A DNA stretch of 34,685 bases. Source: Saprospiraceae bacterium (GTDB lineage: Bacteria > Bacteroidota > Bacteroidia > Chitinophagales > Saprospiraceae). The stretch covers positions 1 through 34,685 of the forward strand of contig JAIPBL010000070.1 of assembly GCA_021739645.1 (NCBI GenBank), in the 5' to 3' direction. The position numbers and the translations under genes are program-made. Below, one piece after another: positions 15,035 to 22,390 of this stretch. Position 1 is the first letter of the stretch, and the number at the start of each line of letters is the position of its first letter. Under the pieces are notes generated by a model that made no database searches, was not told the origin of the DNA, and saw only the letters and a list, made by a program, of their open reading frames with translations.

Positions 15035-16264
15035 TCAACCCGTAACAATCTCTCTCACCGCCTCCACTAACCTATCCATCTCCTCCTCCGAAGCATAAAC
15101 CGTTGGCGAAACCCGAACCCCAGCAACATTCCCCCGCTGCAAGGCCGCCGCATGAATCCCATATTTTTCAAAAAGCAACTTGTTCAAGGCAGCGGGAGGT
15201 ATGTCTTTGATGCCGAACATCCCGATGGCGCAACTCCATTCCCGGCTAAAAGAAGTAAAAAACTGCACCCTGTCGATTTCAGACAAGGCCATCATCCAGC
15301 GGTTTTTCAGGTAAAAAAGCCTTTCGCCTTTGCGGGCGGTCGTTATCCAGTTGTGAAAATCGAGAGAATAGCCCAGCGCAATTTCGAGGGCAAGGCTTCG
15401 GATGCCCGTGCTTTCAAACTTGCGGATGTCGCCGCCATCTGGTTTTTTGTTACCCAAGAGCGGTAAGACGCCGGGGATTTTTTCCTGCCGCATCCAGAGC
15501 AACCCCGTGCCAATGGGCGCTGCCAGCCATTTGTGCAGGCTCGTGCCGAAGTAGTCGCAGCCAAGGTCGCTGATTCGATAGTCGAGCAGTGCAAAGGATT
15601 GGGAGCCGTCCACGATGGTTTCAATGCCCTGCGCCTTTGCCGCTTGGCATATCTTCTCGACGGGCAGCCGTTGCCCGCACCAGTTGATAATATGGGTCAG
15701 GTAAACCACTTTGGTGCGGTCGGAAAACTTAGAGACATAAGCATGGATAAGTTCATCTTCGTTTTCTGAAGGGAGCTGCAAGTCTGCCCACACCAGCCGG
15801 ATTCGGTCTTTTTGTGCTCGTTGCTTCCAGGCATTGAGGATGTTGGGGTAATCAAACTCCGACAACACAACCTCGTCGTTTTCGGAAAGCGGAATGCCAA
15901 AGACGATGTTGTTCAGGGCTTCAGTGGCGTTGCGGGTCAGTGCCAGTTCCTTTATATCCACCCCGGCCAATCGGGCGAGGTGCTGTCGCAGGGGTTTCTT
16001 GACTTGCTCGAACAATCCCCAAGTATAAAAAGAAGGTGCTTGGCTGCACAATTGATTATAATGGTGCAGTGCCGCCAGCGTCGAGGCAGGTGTGGGTTGG
16101 ATGCCTGCGCTGTTGAGGTTAAGGATGCCATCGGGCAAAGAAAAGCATGGCCGGATGTCTTTTTCAAAATCCACTGGCTGGTTCCTGTCCACGCCAAAAG
16201 CAGCTTCAAAAGAAGGGTGCAAGGCGTGTTTGCCAAAGAGGGTTGCGATTTCGTCAATAAACAT
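15035..16264 (-). CDS. class V aminotransferase family PLP enzyme
   Basis: The 409-residue fold-type I PLP enzyme resembles isopenicillin-N-epimerase-like and cysteine-desulfurase-like proteins. It shows NLNSAGIQPTPASTL near the N-terminus, TRNATEALNNIVFGI for phosphate binding, Asp219 in IVDGSQS, which would contact the pyridine nitrogen, and the Schiff-base lysine Lys245 in TSLHKWLAAPIGTG. A C-terminal small domain ends with RVSPTVYASEEEMDRLVEAV. The ATG at 16264 is preferred because it fits the family N-terminus and lies 13 bases after the upstream gene; the frame stays open to 16348. The substrate cannot be told from sequence. Confidence 0.88.
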   Translation of the reverse strand: MFIDEIATLFGKHALHPSFEAAFGVDRNQPVDFEKDIRPCFSLPDGILNLNSAGIQPTPASTLAALHHYNQLCSQAPSFYTWGLFEQVKKPLRQHLARLAGVDIKELALTRNATEALNNIVFGIPLSENDEVVLSEFDYPNILNAWKQRAQKDRIRLVWADLQLPSENEDELIHAYVSKFSDRTKVVYLTHIINWCGQRLPVEKICQAAKAQGIETIVDGSQSFALLDYRISDLGCDYFGTSLHKWLAAPIGTGLLWMRQEKIPGVLPLLGNKKPDGGDIRKFESTGIRSLALEIALGYSLDFHNWITTARKGERLFYLKNRWMMALSEIDRVQFFTSFSREWSCAIGMFGIKDIPPAALNKLLFEKYGIHAAALQRGNVAGVRVSPTVYASEEEMDRLVEAVREIVTG

Positions 16265-16277
16265 GGGCAAGGGTGAT

Positions 16278-16622
16278 TCAATAAAGTTTGTCAATATTAA
16301 GCAAAACATTACGGAGCCTTTGAAATTCCTCGCCATCCGGCAGCGCATTTCCGCACCGGTGGCAAAACAGAAAATCTTCTTTTATCACCTTGAGGGATTT
16401 ACATTCCCGGCAATAGGAAAAATCAAAAAACGGGTCGAAGCTGTCTGGATATTCGATGCCGAGCTGCGACAAAGCCTTCTCCACATGGGGCCAGGAATGC
16501 ACCGAAGGGCAATACCCGGTAGATTGGTTGGTTACTTCTCTCACCCGGATGCCATTCTTTGGCAATAGCTCGAAGAATATTTCGCCTGCCGACAAGACGT
16601 TCCCGTTGGCGCAAGTGTCCAA
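16278..16622 (-). CDS. hypothetical protein with CxxC-CxxC zinc ribbon
   Basis: The product is about 114 residues. The N-terminal part is unrecognised (EIFFELLPKNGIRVREVTNQ). The C-terminal part has four cysteines, Cys71, Cys74, Cys87 and Cys90 (YCRECKSLKVI...FLFCHRCGNALP), spaced as a zinc ribbon. The start is uncertain: the TTG at 16622 is the first usable codon, and a dispersed inverted repeat begins 65 bases upstream, so the 5' end may be truncated. It is probably co-transcribed with the aminotransferase 13 bases downstream. Confidence 0.55.
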   Translation of the reverse strand: MDTCANGNVLSAGEIFFELLPKNGIRVREVTNQSTGYCPSVHSWPHVEKALSQLGIEYPDSFDPFFDFSYCRECKSLKVIKEDFLFCHRCGNALPDGEEFQRLRNVLLNIDKLY

Positions 16623-16686
16623 ACCTGTTCTGCCAAGTCTTCTCCCCTCCCAGCCCGCAGTACCAAACTAATTTACAAAAAAGCAC

Positions 16687-16775
16687 AAGTTCAAGCCAGT
16701 GTTGAGCGAAGCGGCACTGGCGGTTGTATAGCACAGGCCCGCCAGTGCCGCTTCGCTCAACACTGGCTTGAACTT
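16687..16775. repeat. 37-bp perfect inverted repeat
   Basis: Arms at 16687-16723 and 16739-16775 are exact reverse complements around a 15-base spacer. The core GAGCGAAGCGGCACTGGCG is a variant of GAACGAAGTGGCACTTGCG, found at 19212, 21550 and 29419. This looks like two inverted units of a dispersed REP-like family. Confidence 0.9.
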
Positions 16776-16819
16776 CCGGATATTGGGAAGTGAAAGTCAC
16801 CAGGCTGTTTCCATCAGCA

Positions 16820-16992
16820 TCAAAAATATTCCTCCTGTGGTGCCAACGCCTCCCGAATTCGCAGTATTTGTTCCTTGAGTACGGGCAGTTCTCGAATGGC
16901 AACTCCCCAGATGACTTCCAGTGAAACGCCAAAATATTCATGGACGACTATATCACGCAGCCCGGCGGCATCCCGCCAAGGTCTCCGACAGG
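16820..16992 (-). pseudogene. HepT-type toxin relic (C-terminal fragment)
   Basis: A minus-strand frame reads PWRDAAGLRDIVVHEYFGVS, LEVIWGVAIRELPVLKEQI and ends at 16820. This is the C-terminal helix region of HepT (DUF86) toxins, including the R-x4-H-x-Y motif (RDIVVHEY) that forms the ribonuclease site. The first two thirds of the protein and any MNT-type nucleotidyltransferase antitoxin are absent. The fragment starts at a GTCGGAGAC-like sequence near 16985. Confidence 0.65.
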
Positions 16993-17362
16993 CGTAAGCA
17001 TGATTCTACTTGCTTCCGTCGAAGACGGAATGATATAGAGAACAAGTCGGGAGACTTGTTCCAGCGGTGCCAAATCATTTATGGGCTTATTCTCGTCATC
17101 GTGATGATTACGGGGAAGAACGGGGTGCGGGATTTATTTGGGGGGAAGGAAAGGGCGTAAATGGGAAGAATACTGCATCTTAGCCACAGCGTTGCAAAGT
17201 CACGGCTCCCCACAATCTAAGTCACTAGGACTTTATGCAAAGGTGTTTTTCGAGGTTGAGAGGTTCACCAATAAGAAATAGAAAAAACAAGCTTCGTTCT
17301 AAAAGTCTTTCTTATTTTTGAACCCAACTATTCAGCAATAAAAACGATTCGAAAACCAATCA
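16993..17362. other. intergenic region with small hairpins
   Basis: No gene is seen in this stretch. Two short inverted repeats lie close together: TTCCGTC-GAA-GACGGAA at 17013-17029 and GAACAAGTC-GGGA-GACTTGTTC at 17040-17061. They resemble scattered palindromic debris. A promoter element for the kinase gene lies at 17313-17320. Confidence 0.5.
17313..17320 (+). promoter_or_regulatory. candidate -7 element (TATTTTTG) of the kinase pair
   Basis: The octamer fits TAnnTTTG and lies 42 bases before the TTG start of the HipA-like gene. There is no clear -33 box. Confidence 0.4.
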
Positions 17363-18196
17363 TTGAAAGTTCCCAAGCTCCATAGCATCACAAACCTAAG
17401 ACCGGAAGATGTTATTCCAACCAATGGCAGCACACCTGTCGTTGTGTTGTGCGATGACTTGGAGTATTGGGTTGTAAAATATCCAAAACGGAACCGGGAT
17501 TTTGACTTGGTGAAAGAATATTTAGGTGCTGTTTTTCTTCGGGAATGGGGCTTACCGATTCCCGAGTTTGCGTTCGTGAATGTGCCTATGTCGCATGTTC
17601 CCATGGGGCTTCATCCGAGGATACAGCCTTATTTTTTTCAGGGAACGTGTTTTGCTTTAAAATATGAGCGTCATTTTGACGAGGTGACAAAACTGTTGGA
17701 AGGCATGTCTGACTACCAAAAAAGTCAGCTTGTACAGAAAGAGGAATTTTTGGAAATCGCCCTGTTTGATTTATGGTTGGGCAACGAGGACAGGAATGAA
17801 AACAATTACAACCTGCTTTACGATATTTCCGGCGGGTATCGCTTCATTCCAATAGACCACCAAGCCCTTTTCAATAATGGCATTCCAGGTAGCAAACTGA
17901 GTTTATTGACTGAAAATGAATCCCTTATCGGAACACCCGTGTTCAGGAAACTTTTTTCAAGAAAGGAGGTTTCCAAGTTTGGGAGCAATGCGGCGGTGAA
18001 AAATAAGTTCTATTTTTGCGTCCGTAAGTGCTTTGATAGTCTTGAGGCCATTGTGGAAGAAATGCCAGAAGATTGGCAAATCGAGTCAGGGCGTTTAGTT
18101 GAAGACTTAGGACAGACTATTTTTCACGAATCATGGTTGAAAGAAGTTTGGAACAATTTTATAGAATACTTGCAAATAGCAACAAATCCATCATAA
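17363..18196 (+). CDS. HipA-family kinase
   Basis: This 277-residue kinase-like protein has the conserved core of the short HipA family: a probable ATP lysine Lys39 in YWVVKYPKR, the catalytic loop in LFDLWLGNEDRNENNYNLL (Asp143, with asparagines after it) and a metal-binding aspartate Asp165 in FIPIDHQALF. HipA kinases phosphorylate translation factors such as aminoacyl-tRNA synthetases and act as toxins. Substrates of this short subgroup are unknown. The start is taken as the TTG at 17363 because no ATG fits. One base separates it from the next gene. Composition is AT-richer than the core. Confidence 0.85.
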   Translation: MKVPKLHSITNLRPEDVIPTNGSTPVVVLCDDLEYWVVKYPKRNRDFDLVKEYLGAVFLREWGLPIPEFAFVNVPMSHVPMGLHPRIQPYFFQGTCFALKYERHFDEVTKLLEGMSDYQKSQLVQKEEFLEIALFDLWLGNEDRNENNYNLLYDISGGYRFIPIDHQALFNNGIPGSKLSLLTENESLIGTPVFRKLFSRKEVSKFGSNAAVKNKFYFCVRKCFDSLEAIVEEMPEDWQIESGRLVEDLGQTIFHESWLKEVWNNFIEYLQIATNPS

Positions 18197-18197
18197 A

Positions 18198-19046
18198 ATG
18201 GCTTCTTACTTGTCAGTCATATCGGCGGTTATCCGCCCAGAGATAAAGGAAAAAGTCTCTATTGGTCTGTTGTTGATAGGCGACGACAAGCTGTATTTGG
18301 GCTTTTCGAAGAACAAACTGGAAGTGGTCAGCCAATTGCTGCCAACCGATGTGTTTCGAGGCTTGCGGTTCAATGTCAAAAATTTCCAACAAGTGGCAGT
18401 TGAAAACGAGGGGAATAGGACATTGTTTACCAACCACCTGACAGTCGTTGAAAACCTAAACGCAACCATATTCAGTGAGTCATACCTTGGCTACCTAAGC
18501 AACTACAAGAACAACATAATTAGTGTTTCAGCGCCAAATTCCATTTCTATAGCGCCTACGCAAGAAGTTTTCGAGCGGCTTTTCAAAAAGCTCGTTGATG
18601 AGCAAGGGGTTTATATAGCTAAGAAAATTGCCCAGCGCTCATTTAGTAAAATTAGGGAAAGCGCTATTTTGAAGGAAAGGTTTAACTACGATGTTGAAGT
18701 AACCCAACAATTGTTTCCAAACTTGATTGTGCCTGTGAAGATAGACCTTGTTGGTGAAAATGAAATTCCCACTTTTGTCAAATTAGTAGATTTGGAAAGA
18801 AGGAAGAATTATATCGCCAACGACGTTACCAGCTTTAATTTTGTGAGGGATGCAATACCCGATTCTAAGCGTTTTATCGTTTCTCGTGAGCCTTTGAAAG
18901 CAATTTTTCCGCAGCAGCATCAAATCTGGAACAATTTAAGAAGTACAAAGTGGTTTGAGTATATTGATATTACAGAGGTTGAACGTTTAGAAGAATATGC
19001 TCAAATTCACCAAGTCCATAAATTAGTTGAGCCTGATGAGGATTAA
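18198..19046 (+). CDS. DUF3037-like partner of the HipA-family kinase
   Basis: The 282-residue protein starts SYLSVISAVIRPEIKEKVSI followed by GLLLIGDDKLYLGF. This fits the N-terminus of DUF3037 proteins (a beta-hairpin with E-x-V-x-I/V-G), which often neighbour short HipA-like kinases. The remaining 200 residues are unassigned. There is no signal peptide or membrane helix. The tight spacing (ATG one base after the kinase stop) indicates a two-gene operon. I infer that it controls or escorts the kinase. Family membership is by pattern, not by search. Confidence 0.6.
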   Translation: MASYLSVISAVIRPEIKEKVSIGLLLIGDDKLYLGFSKNKLEVVSQLLPTDVFRGLRFNVKNFQQVAVENEGNRTLFTNHLTVVENLNATIFSESYLGYLSNYKNNIISVSAPNSISIAPTQEVFERLFKKLVDEQGVYIAKKIAQRSFSKIRESAILKERFNYDVEVTQQLFPNLIVPVKIDLVGENEIPTFVKLVDLERRKNYIANDVTSFNFVRDAIPDSKRFIVSREPLKAIFPQQHQIWNNLRSTKWFEYIDITEVERLEEYAQIHQVHKLVEPDED

Positions 19047-19118
19047 TTGCTAATTTTTAAGCTGTTGATATAGATGTGTCCAACTGACGTAACATCTCCC
19101 ATTGGCATCGAGTCTCCA

Positions 19119-19236
19119 GTTGTTCCAAGTCATCCACCCCGTCTTCCAAACCCTGCTTTAATATCAACCAATGCAGCAGAAGTTTGAGCAAGTCCCAAAG
19201 GGATAAATGTTGAACGAAGTGGCACTTGCGGTGAAT
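19119..19236 (+). repeat. 118-bp direct repeat, copy 1
   Basis: This copy matches 21457-21574 with one visible mismatch (TCATCC against TCTTCC). It contains the 19-bp core GAACGAAGTGGCACTTGCG at 19212-19230. Reversed, it is open in one frame (CHFVQHLSLWDLLKLLLHWL), but I do not recognise a protein. Together with flanks it fills most of the 362-base gap 19047-19408. Confidence 0.9.
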
Positions 19237-19384
19237 AAGGCAGGCGCATGGAGGACTAGCTCGCACTGTTCTTTGCAAGCTGGGCTTGCACACGGCCTTG
19301 GGTTAGGGCTGCAGGCCGTCCTGACAACGTCGTCGGGATAGCCCATAATATACTAAGCACGTTCCCACTGTCCGTAAAATGCCC

Positions 19385-19392
19385 TACCTTTG
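19385..19392 (+). promoter_or_regulatory. candidate -7 element (TACCTTTG)
   Basis: The octamer fits TAnnTTTG and ends 16 bases before the ATG at 19409, giving a very short leader. No -33 TTTG is visible. Confidence 0.45.
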
Positions 19393-19408
19393 AAGAAAAT
19401 AATCAACC

Positions 19409-19771
19409 ATGGCAGCGACCGCAAGCAAACAGCCGAGAAATGGTATTTCAGAGAATATCTTCATTGTGTCCTCCAATGATGCCAATGTGCCGTCCGGCAA
19501 GGTCTATAAGGTATTGAACCGAAAGGATAAATGGTTCATCATCAACAAGAACGGGCAGCGGGTGCTTTTGGATGAGAATTCCTTGAAGTGGGAGGAGCGG
19601 GATGAGGTGGTGCTGATTGTGAAGGTGTCATCCTCTGTATTGCCGAGCATCGAGCCGGGGCAGGTTTACAGGGTATATGACGATGCCAAAAATGACGAAC
19701 GCTATATCTTGGACAACGATAACGAAAAGGTGCTGTTCGACAAGAACATTTTCAAATGGGAGGTGCTATGA
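19409..19771 (+). CDS. hypothetical protein with two tandem small domains
   Basis: The 120-residue protein is built of two similar copies: SGKVYKVLNRKDKWFIINKN with LLDENSLKWEE (about 29-64), and PGQVYRVYDDAKNDERYILD with LFDKNIFKWEV (about 83-119). Each is about 40 residues, probably a small beta-barrel (SH3-like) unit. No known family is recognised. It overlaps the next gene by 4 bases, so the two are coupled. Confidence 0.7.
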   Translation: MAATASKQPRNGISENIFIVSSNDANVPSGKVYKVLNRKDKWFIINKNGQRVLLDENSLKWEERDEVVLIVKVSSSVLPSIEPGQVYRVYDDAKNDERYILDNDNEKVLFDKNIFKWEVL

Positions 19772-20127
19772 TTGCCTTCTTCTTTCTTACCGTAATTCTT
19801 TCTGGAAAAAATGCTGCCCTCGGTATTGGAGGAATCATCGTATTGGCCAAGGTTTGGGAAAAGATAAGGCCAGTGATTATTGCATACGCAGAAGATGGAA
19901 CGAAATTCCATTTTGGTGTCTCCCATTCCAGCAAGCGGAAGAACATGAAACCGCTGTCGCCGGAAGGCATGGATGGGTTGGAAGTTGAAGAAAACACCAG
20001 CTATGGCCTCTGCAACAAACCTACCGATATAAGGGCCGAAATCGGTACGATTACGCCTGAAAAAGCGAAGGAATTGATTGAGAGCCTTCCGCAGAAGAAG
20101 CGGATAAAGATTGAAAAGCGGCGGTAA
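19768..20127 (+). CDS. small membrane-anchored hypothetical protein
   Basis: From the ATG at 19768 this is a 119-residue protein with a hydrophobic N-terminus (MIAFFFLTVILSG, then AALGIGGIIVLAKV). A soluble part ends in a very basic tail (PQKKRIKIEKRR). ATG 19768 is chosen because it forms an ATGA overlap with the stop of the preceding gene. Function is unknown; it presumably works with the two-domain protein. Confidence 0.6.
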   Translation: MIAFFFLTVILSGKNAALGIGGIIVLAKVWEKIRPVIIAYAEDGTKFHFGVSHSSKRKNMKPLSPEGMDGLEVEENTSYGLCNKPTDIRAEIGTITPEKAKELIESLPQKKRIKIEKRR

Positions 20128-20180
20128 TACCCACTTCTGGCCCCACTCAGCTTCAGCGGCAAGCGGTTGAAAAAGTGGAG

Positions 20181-20221
20181 ATTTGACATCCCGACCGAGG
20201 TCGGGACAAAATTTGTCAAAT
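20181..20221. terminator. nested hairpin after the small gene pair
   Basis: The inner stem TCCCGACC (20189-20196) pairs with GGTCGGGA (20199-20206). The outer arms ATTTGACA (20181-20188) and TGTCAAAT (20214-20221) pair around it. It probably terminates the upstream pair and overlaps the -33 box of the next promoter. Confidence 0.55.
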
Positions 20222-20243
20222 CTTCCCCATTCCCCTATCTTTG
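20212..20243 (+). promoter_or_regulatory. promoter upstream of the DUF4240 gene
   Basis: TTTG (20212-20215), a 20-base spacer and TATCTTTG (20236-20243) fit the Bacteroidota consensus closely. The expected transcript has a leader of about 170 bases before the ATG at 20420, containing a 21-codon ORF. Confidence 0.6.
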
Positions 20244-20259
20244 TAAAAAAACGCAACCA

Positions 20260-20325
20260 ATGAATACCGCCGTCCGAATTCCATTGAGTGCCGCAAACCC
20301 TGCCATGTTGAGGGGCTTACGGTGA
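20260..20325 (+). CDS. possible 21-residue leader peptide
   Basis: An ORF of 21 codons starts 17 bases after the -7 element and ends 94 bases before the DUF4240 gene. The peptide begins MNTAVRIPLSAANPAM. It could be a leader or chance. No attenuator hairpin was identified. Confidence 0.2.
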   Translation: MNTAVRIPLSAANPAMLRGLR

Positions 20326-20419
20326 AGTACCTTTCTGGCATCAACAGTTGGGTAAATACAAATAAATTGCCTTGGGCCCCTCCTGAAATTTTAGCACTTT
20401 TGAACTTAAAATAACAGTC

Positions 20420-21028
20420 ATGACCACCTTGTTAGAAATGCCCCTACATGATGTCGTGCCTTCTCTTTTGAAGGATTTGAAGGCCAAATACCCCAAGGCC
20501 ATGCTGCGCATTGAAGCCGAAAATGGCCTTCATGCGGGCGGCATGGACGAGGCGCAATTTTGGGCCATCATTGCCTTGCTTGACTGGGAACAGCCAAATA
20601 GAGAAGACGTGTTGGCACCTGCCGTACTGGCCCTCAGCGAGTTCGACAAGGCCGATATTTTTAGGTTCCATGATTTGCTAAACGAAAAGCTGTATGCCCT
20701 CGACGGTAAGCGTTTCGCCGTGCAGTTGGGCAGCAACCGGTATGCCCCGCAAGCTGGGAAGTATTTCTCGGTGGACGACTTCCTGTACTCCCGCTGCGCC
20801 GTGGTCGCCAATGGCCGTGCATTTTACGAGTCGGTTTTACAAAACCCTAAAAGGATGCCCAAGGAGTTTACCTTCGAATCGCTGCTCTACTTGCCCGAAA
20901 GGGCATGGGAGCGCACGACTGGGCGGGACGACTACGATTATTTCCCAGAAACTTGGTACGAGACATTTAGCAACCCCGAAGGTTGGGATGGCATTGTACC
21001 ATTGAAAGAAAGGCTCCGCAACGGCTGA
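20420..21028 (+). CDS. DUF4240-type protein, possible immunity protein
   Basis: The 202-residue protein contains MDEAQFWAIIALLDW (42-56), the F-W-x-I-I signature of DUF4240. Later it has FDKADIFRFHDLLNEKLYAL and an aromatic C-terminal block (FPETWYETFSNPEGWDGIVP). DUF4240 proteins often occur beside polymorphic toxins, and the next gene encodes a nuclease-like toxin domain, so an immunity role is plausible. It starts at the ATG at 20420; 8 bases separate it from the next gene. Confidence 0.7.
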   Translation: MTTLLEMPLHDVVPSLLKDLKAKYPKAMLRIEAENGLHAGGMDEAQFWAIIALLDWEQPNREDVLAPAVLALSEFDKADIFRFHDLLNEKLYALDGKRFAVQLGSNRYAPQAGKYFSVDDFLYSRCAVVANGRAFYESVLQNPKRMPKEFTFESLLYLPERAWERTTGRDDYDYFPETWYETFSNPEGWDGIVPLKERLRNG

Positions 21029-21036
21029 CCTCCACC

Positions 21037-21339
21037 ATGAAAAAGCACGGAAATTCCAACGAAAACAATGCTGACCACCACCTGTACGAAATCTTTGACC
21101 TTGAGCGGTCGAACACCTACAAGTATGGTATCTGCGGTGACCCTTTGAACAAGGATGGTTCCTCGCCACGGGGCAAAACCCAAGCGAAAGAATTTAACCG
21201 TGCTTTTGGTTGGCTTCGGTTCCTCGTCCGAATACTCCTCACAGGCATTCCCGGTAGAAGAGAGGCCAAGCGGATTGAGACGGAATATATGGAGGCTTAT
21301 CGGGAAAAATGGGGAGAATACCCGCCAGGGAACCAATGA
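21037..21339 (+). CDS. URI-type (GIY-YIG-like) nuclease domain, toxin-like
   Basis: This 100-residue protein is essentially one domain: HLYEIFDLERSNTYKYGICG with GDPLNKDGSSPRGKTQAKEF, LLTGIPGRREAKRIETEY and YPPGN. The Y-E-I...Y-K-Y-G-I pattern is the two-strand GIY-YIG signature. Arg74/Arg75 and Glu81/Glu83 are candidate active-site residues. It matches URI-type nuclease domains used as C-terminal toxins in polymorphic toxin systems. Here it stands alone without a secretion or trafficking N-terminus, so it may be a displaced toxin tip. The ATG at 21037 is chosen because the upstream in-frame start lies inside the DUF4240 gene. Confidence 0.7.
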   Translation: MKKHGNSNENNADHHLYEIFDLERSNTYKYGICGDPLNKDGSSPRGKTQAKEFNRAFGWLRFLVRILLTGIPGRREAKRIETEYMEAYREKWGEYPPGNQ

Positions 21340-21456
21340 CGAATACGCTTGGGTACTAGTCAATATCCTTTTAACAAGGATACCGGGCAGTGCCAAGACC
21401 CGTCAAATCGAGAACGATTACGTTGACCGTTATTTTGATGAACACGACAGAAACCC
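21340..21456 (+). pseudogene. truncated second copy of the URI nuclease C-terminus
   Basis: Directly after the URI gene, a shifted frame reads WVLVNILLTRIPGSAKTRQI with ENDYVDRYFDEHDRNP. This parallels FLVRILLTGIPGRREAKRI with ETEYMEAYREKWGEYPPGN of the intact copy, at clearly lower identity. Its N-terminal half is absent, and its 3' end runs into the 118-bp direct repeat at 21457. Confidence 0.7.
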
Positions 21457-21574
21457 GTTGTTCCAAGTCTTCCACCCCGTCTTCCAAACCCTGCTTTAAT
21501 ATCAACCAATGCAGCAGAAGTTTGAGCAAGTCCCAAAGGGATAAATGTTGAACGAAGTGGCACTTGCGGTGAAT
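21457..21574 (+). repeat. 118-bp direct repeat, copy 2
   Basis: This copy is nearly identical to 19119-19236 and in the same orientation. It abuts the broken URI copy. The sequences outside the repeats do not match, so the boundaries are sharp. Recombination between the copies would delete about 2.3 kb carrying the small gene pair and the DUF4240-URI pair. Confidence 0.9.
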
Positions 21575-21773
21575 TAGGGAAAACAATTGTCCCTTCAAGT
21601 ATCCCGCTGTCGCAGGGTATTCCTCTCAAAATTAAAAAACGGGATTGCTGGTTACTCCCGAAACTATCTGGACCGCCTGGACACCAGTATCACCACGTCT
21701 CCAACGTGCATAAACAAGACCAGCATGTATAAAACGCAAAAAAATATCCTCAACCACCTTCCCATCGCCTCGC

Positions 21774-22262
21774 ATGCGCAATTTGGAGTTGCAGGAGACT
21801 GGCCAGGCCATTTACGACCTCGCCAATGGGAAGGCTGCCCAGTTGCTCGACTATGGCGTCAAGGCTACCGACCTGAATGCGCTAAGCGCTGCGGTGGATA
21901 ACTACACGCTGCTAAACCCCAAGGTGCGGGAAGTGAAGGTGGACCGTAAGACTATCCGTGAATTGCTTTTTAAGCAGGTGGGCGATGTCAATAACCTGCT
22001 GCGCCAGAAGATAGACAACAGCATGAAGATGATGGCGTTTTCCGAGCTTTCGTTCTTTGAACTTTACAGCAATGCCCGCCGAAACTATTCCGATGGCATC
22101 CGCCATGAACAACCGAAAAGCAAGTCGGCGGCGATGGTGAGCAAGGAGGCTGTGGCTGCCTACACGACGGAAGCGCTGCAAGCGGCTATTGGCGCCATCA
22201 ACGCTGGTAGCAATGAAACTTCGGAACAAAAGCACTTGGCACCTGCCATGAACGGGGTGTAG
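21774..22262 (+). CDS. hypothetical helical protein, possibly 5'-truncated
   Basis: The 162-residue helical protein (LQETGQAIYDLANGKAAQLL; IDNSMKMMAFSELSFFELYS) resembles a common Bacteroidota hypothetical type with D-Y-G-V and paired long helices, but no function is known. The frame just upstream (TSMYKTQKNILNHLPIASHA) may be its original N-terminus lost by a frameshift near 21770. The C-terminus ends in a low-complexity alanine- and glutamate-rich tail. Confidence 0.5.
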   Translation: MRNLELQETGQAIYDLANGKAAQLLDYGVKATDLNALSAAVDNYTLLNPKVREVKVDRKTIRELLFKQVGDVNNLLRQKIDNSMKMMAFSELSFFELYSNARRNYSDGIRHEQPKSKSAAMVSKEAVAAYTTEALQAAIGAINAGSNETSEQKHLAPAMNGV

Positions 22263-22390
22263 TTCGCCTATGCGGGTCGCCTGTTTCATTCGGGCGGGCA
22301 ACCCGCTATTGCATCCCCCTGTTTGCAACTGAATTTAGATACCCTTACATTCGTCCGACAAAACAGGATTCAGCCCAAGCCCATCTCTCC

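Noticed and set aside
16687-16775. 37-bp inverted repeat considered as the ends of an insertion sequence
   Set aside because: Only 15 bases separate the arms and no transposase lies between them.
19057-19293. Minus-strand ORF through direct repeat copy 1 as a gene
   Set aside because: The open frame is shared only because the repeat is shared; the flanks of the two copies encode unrelated residues and no start or motif is conserved.
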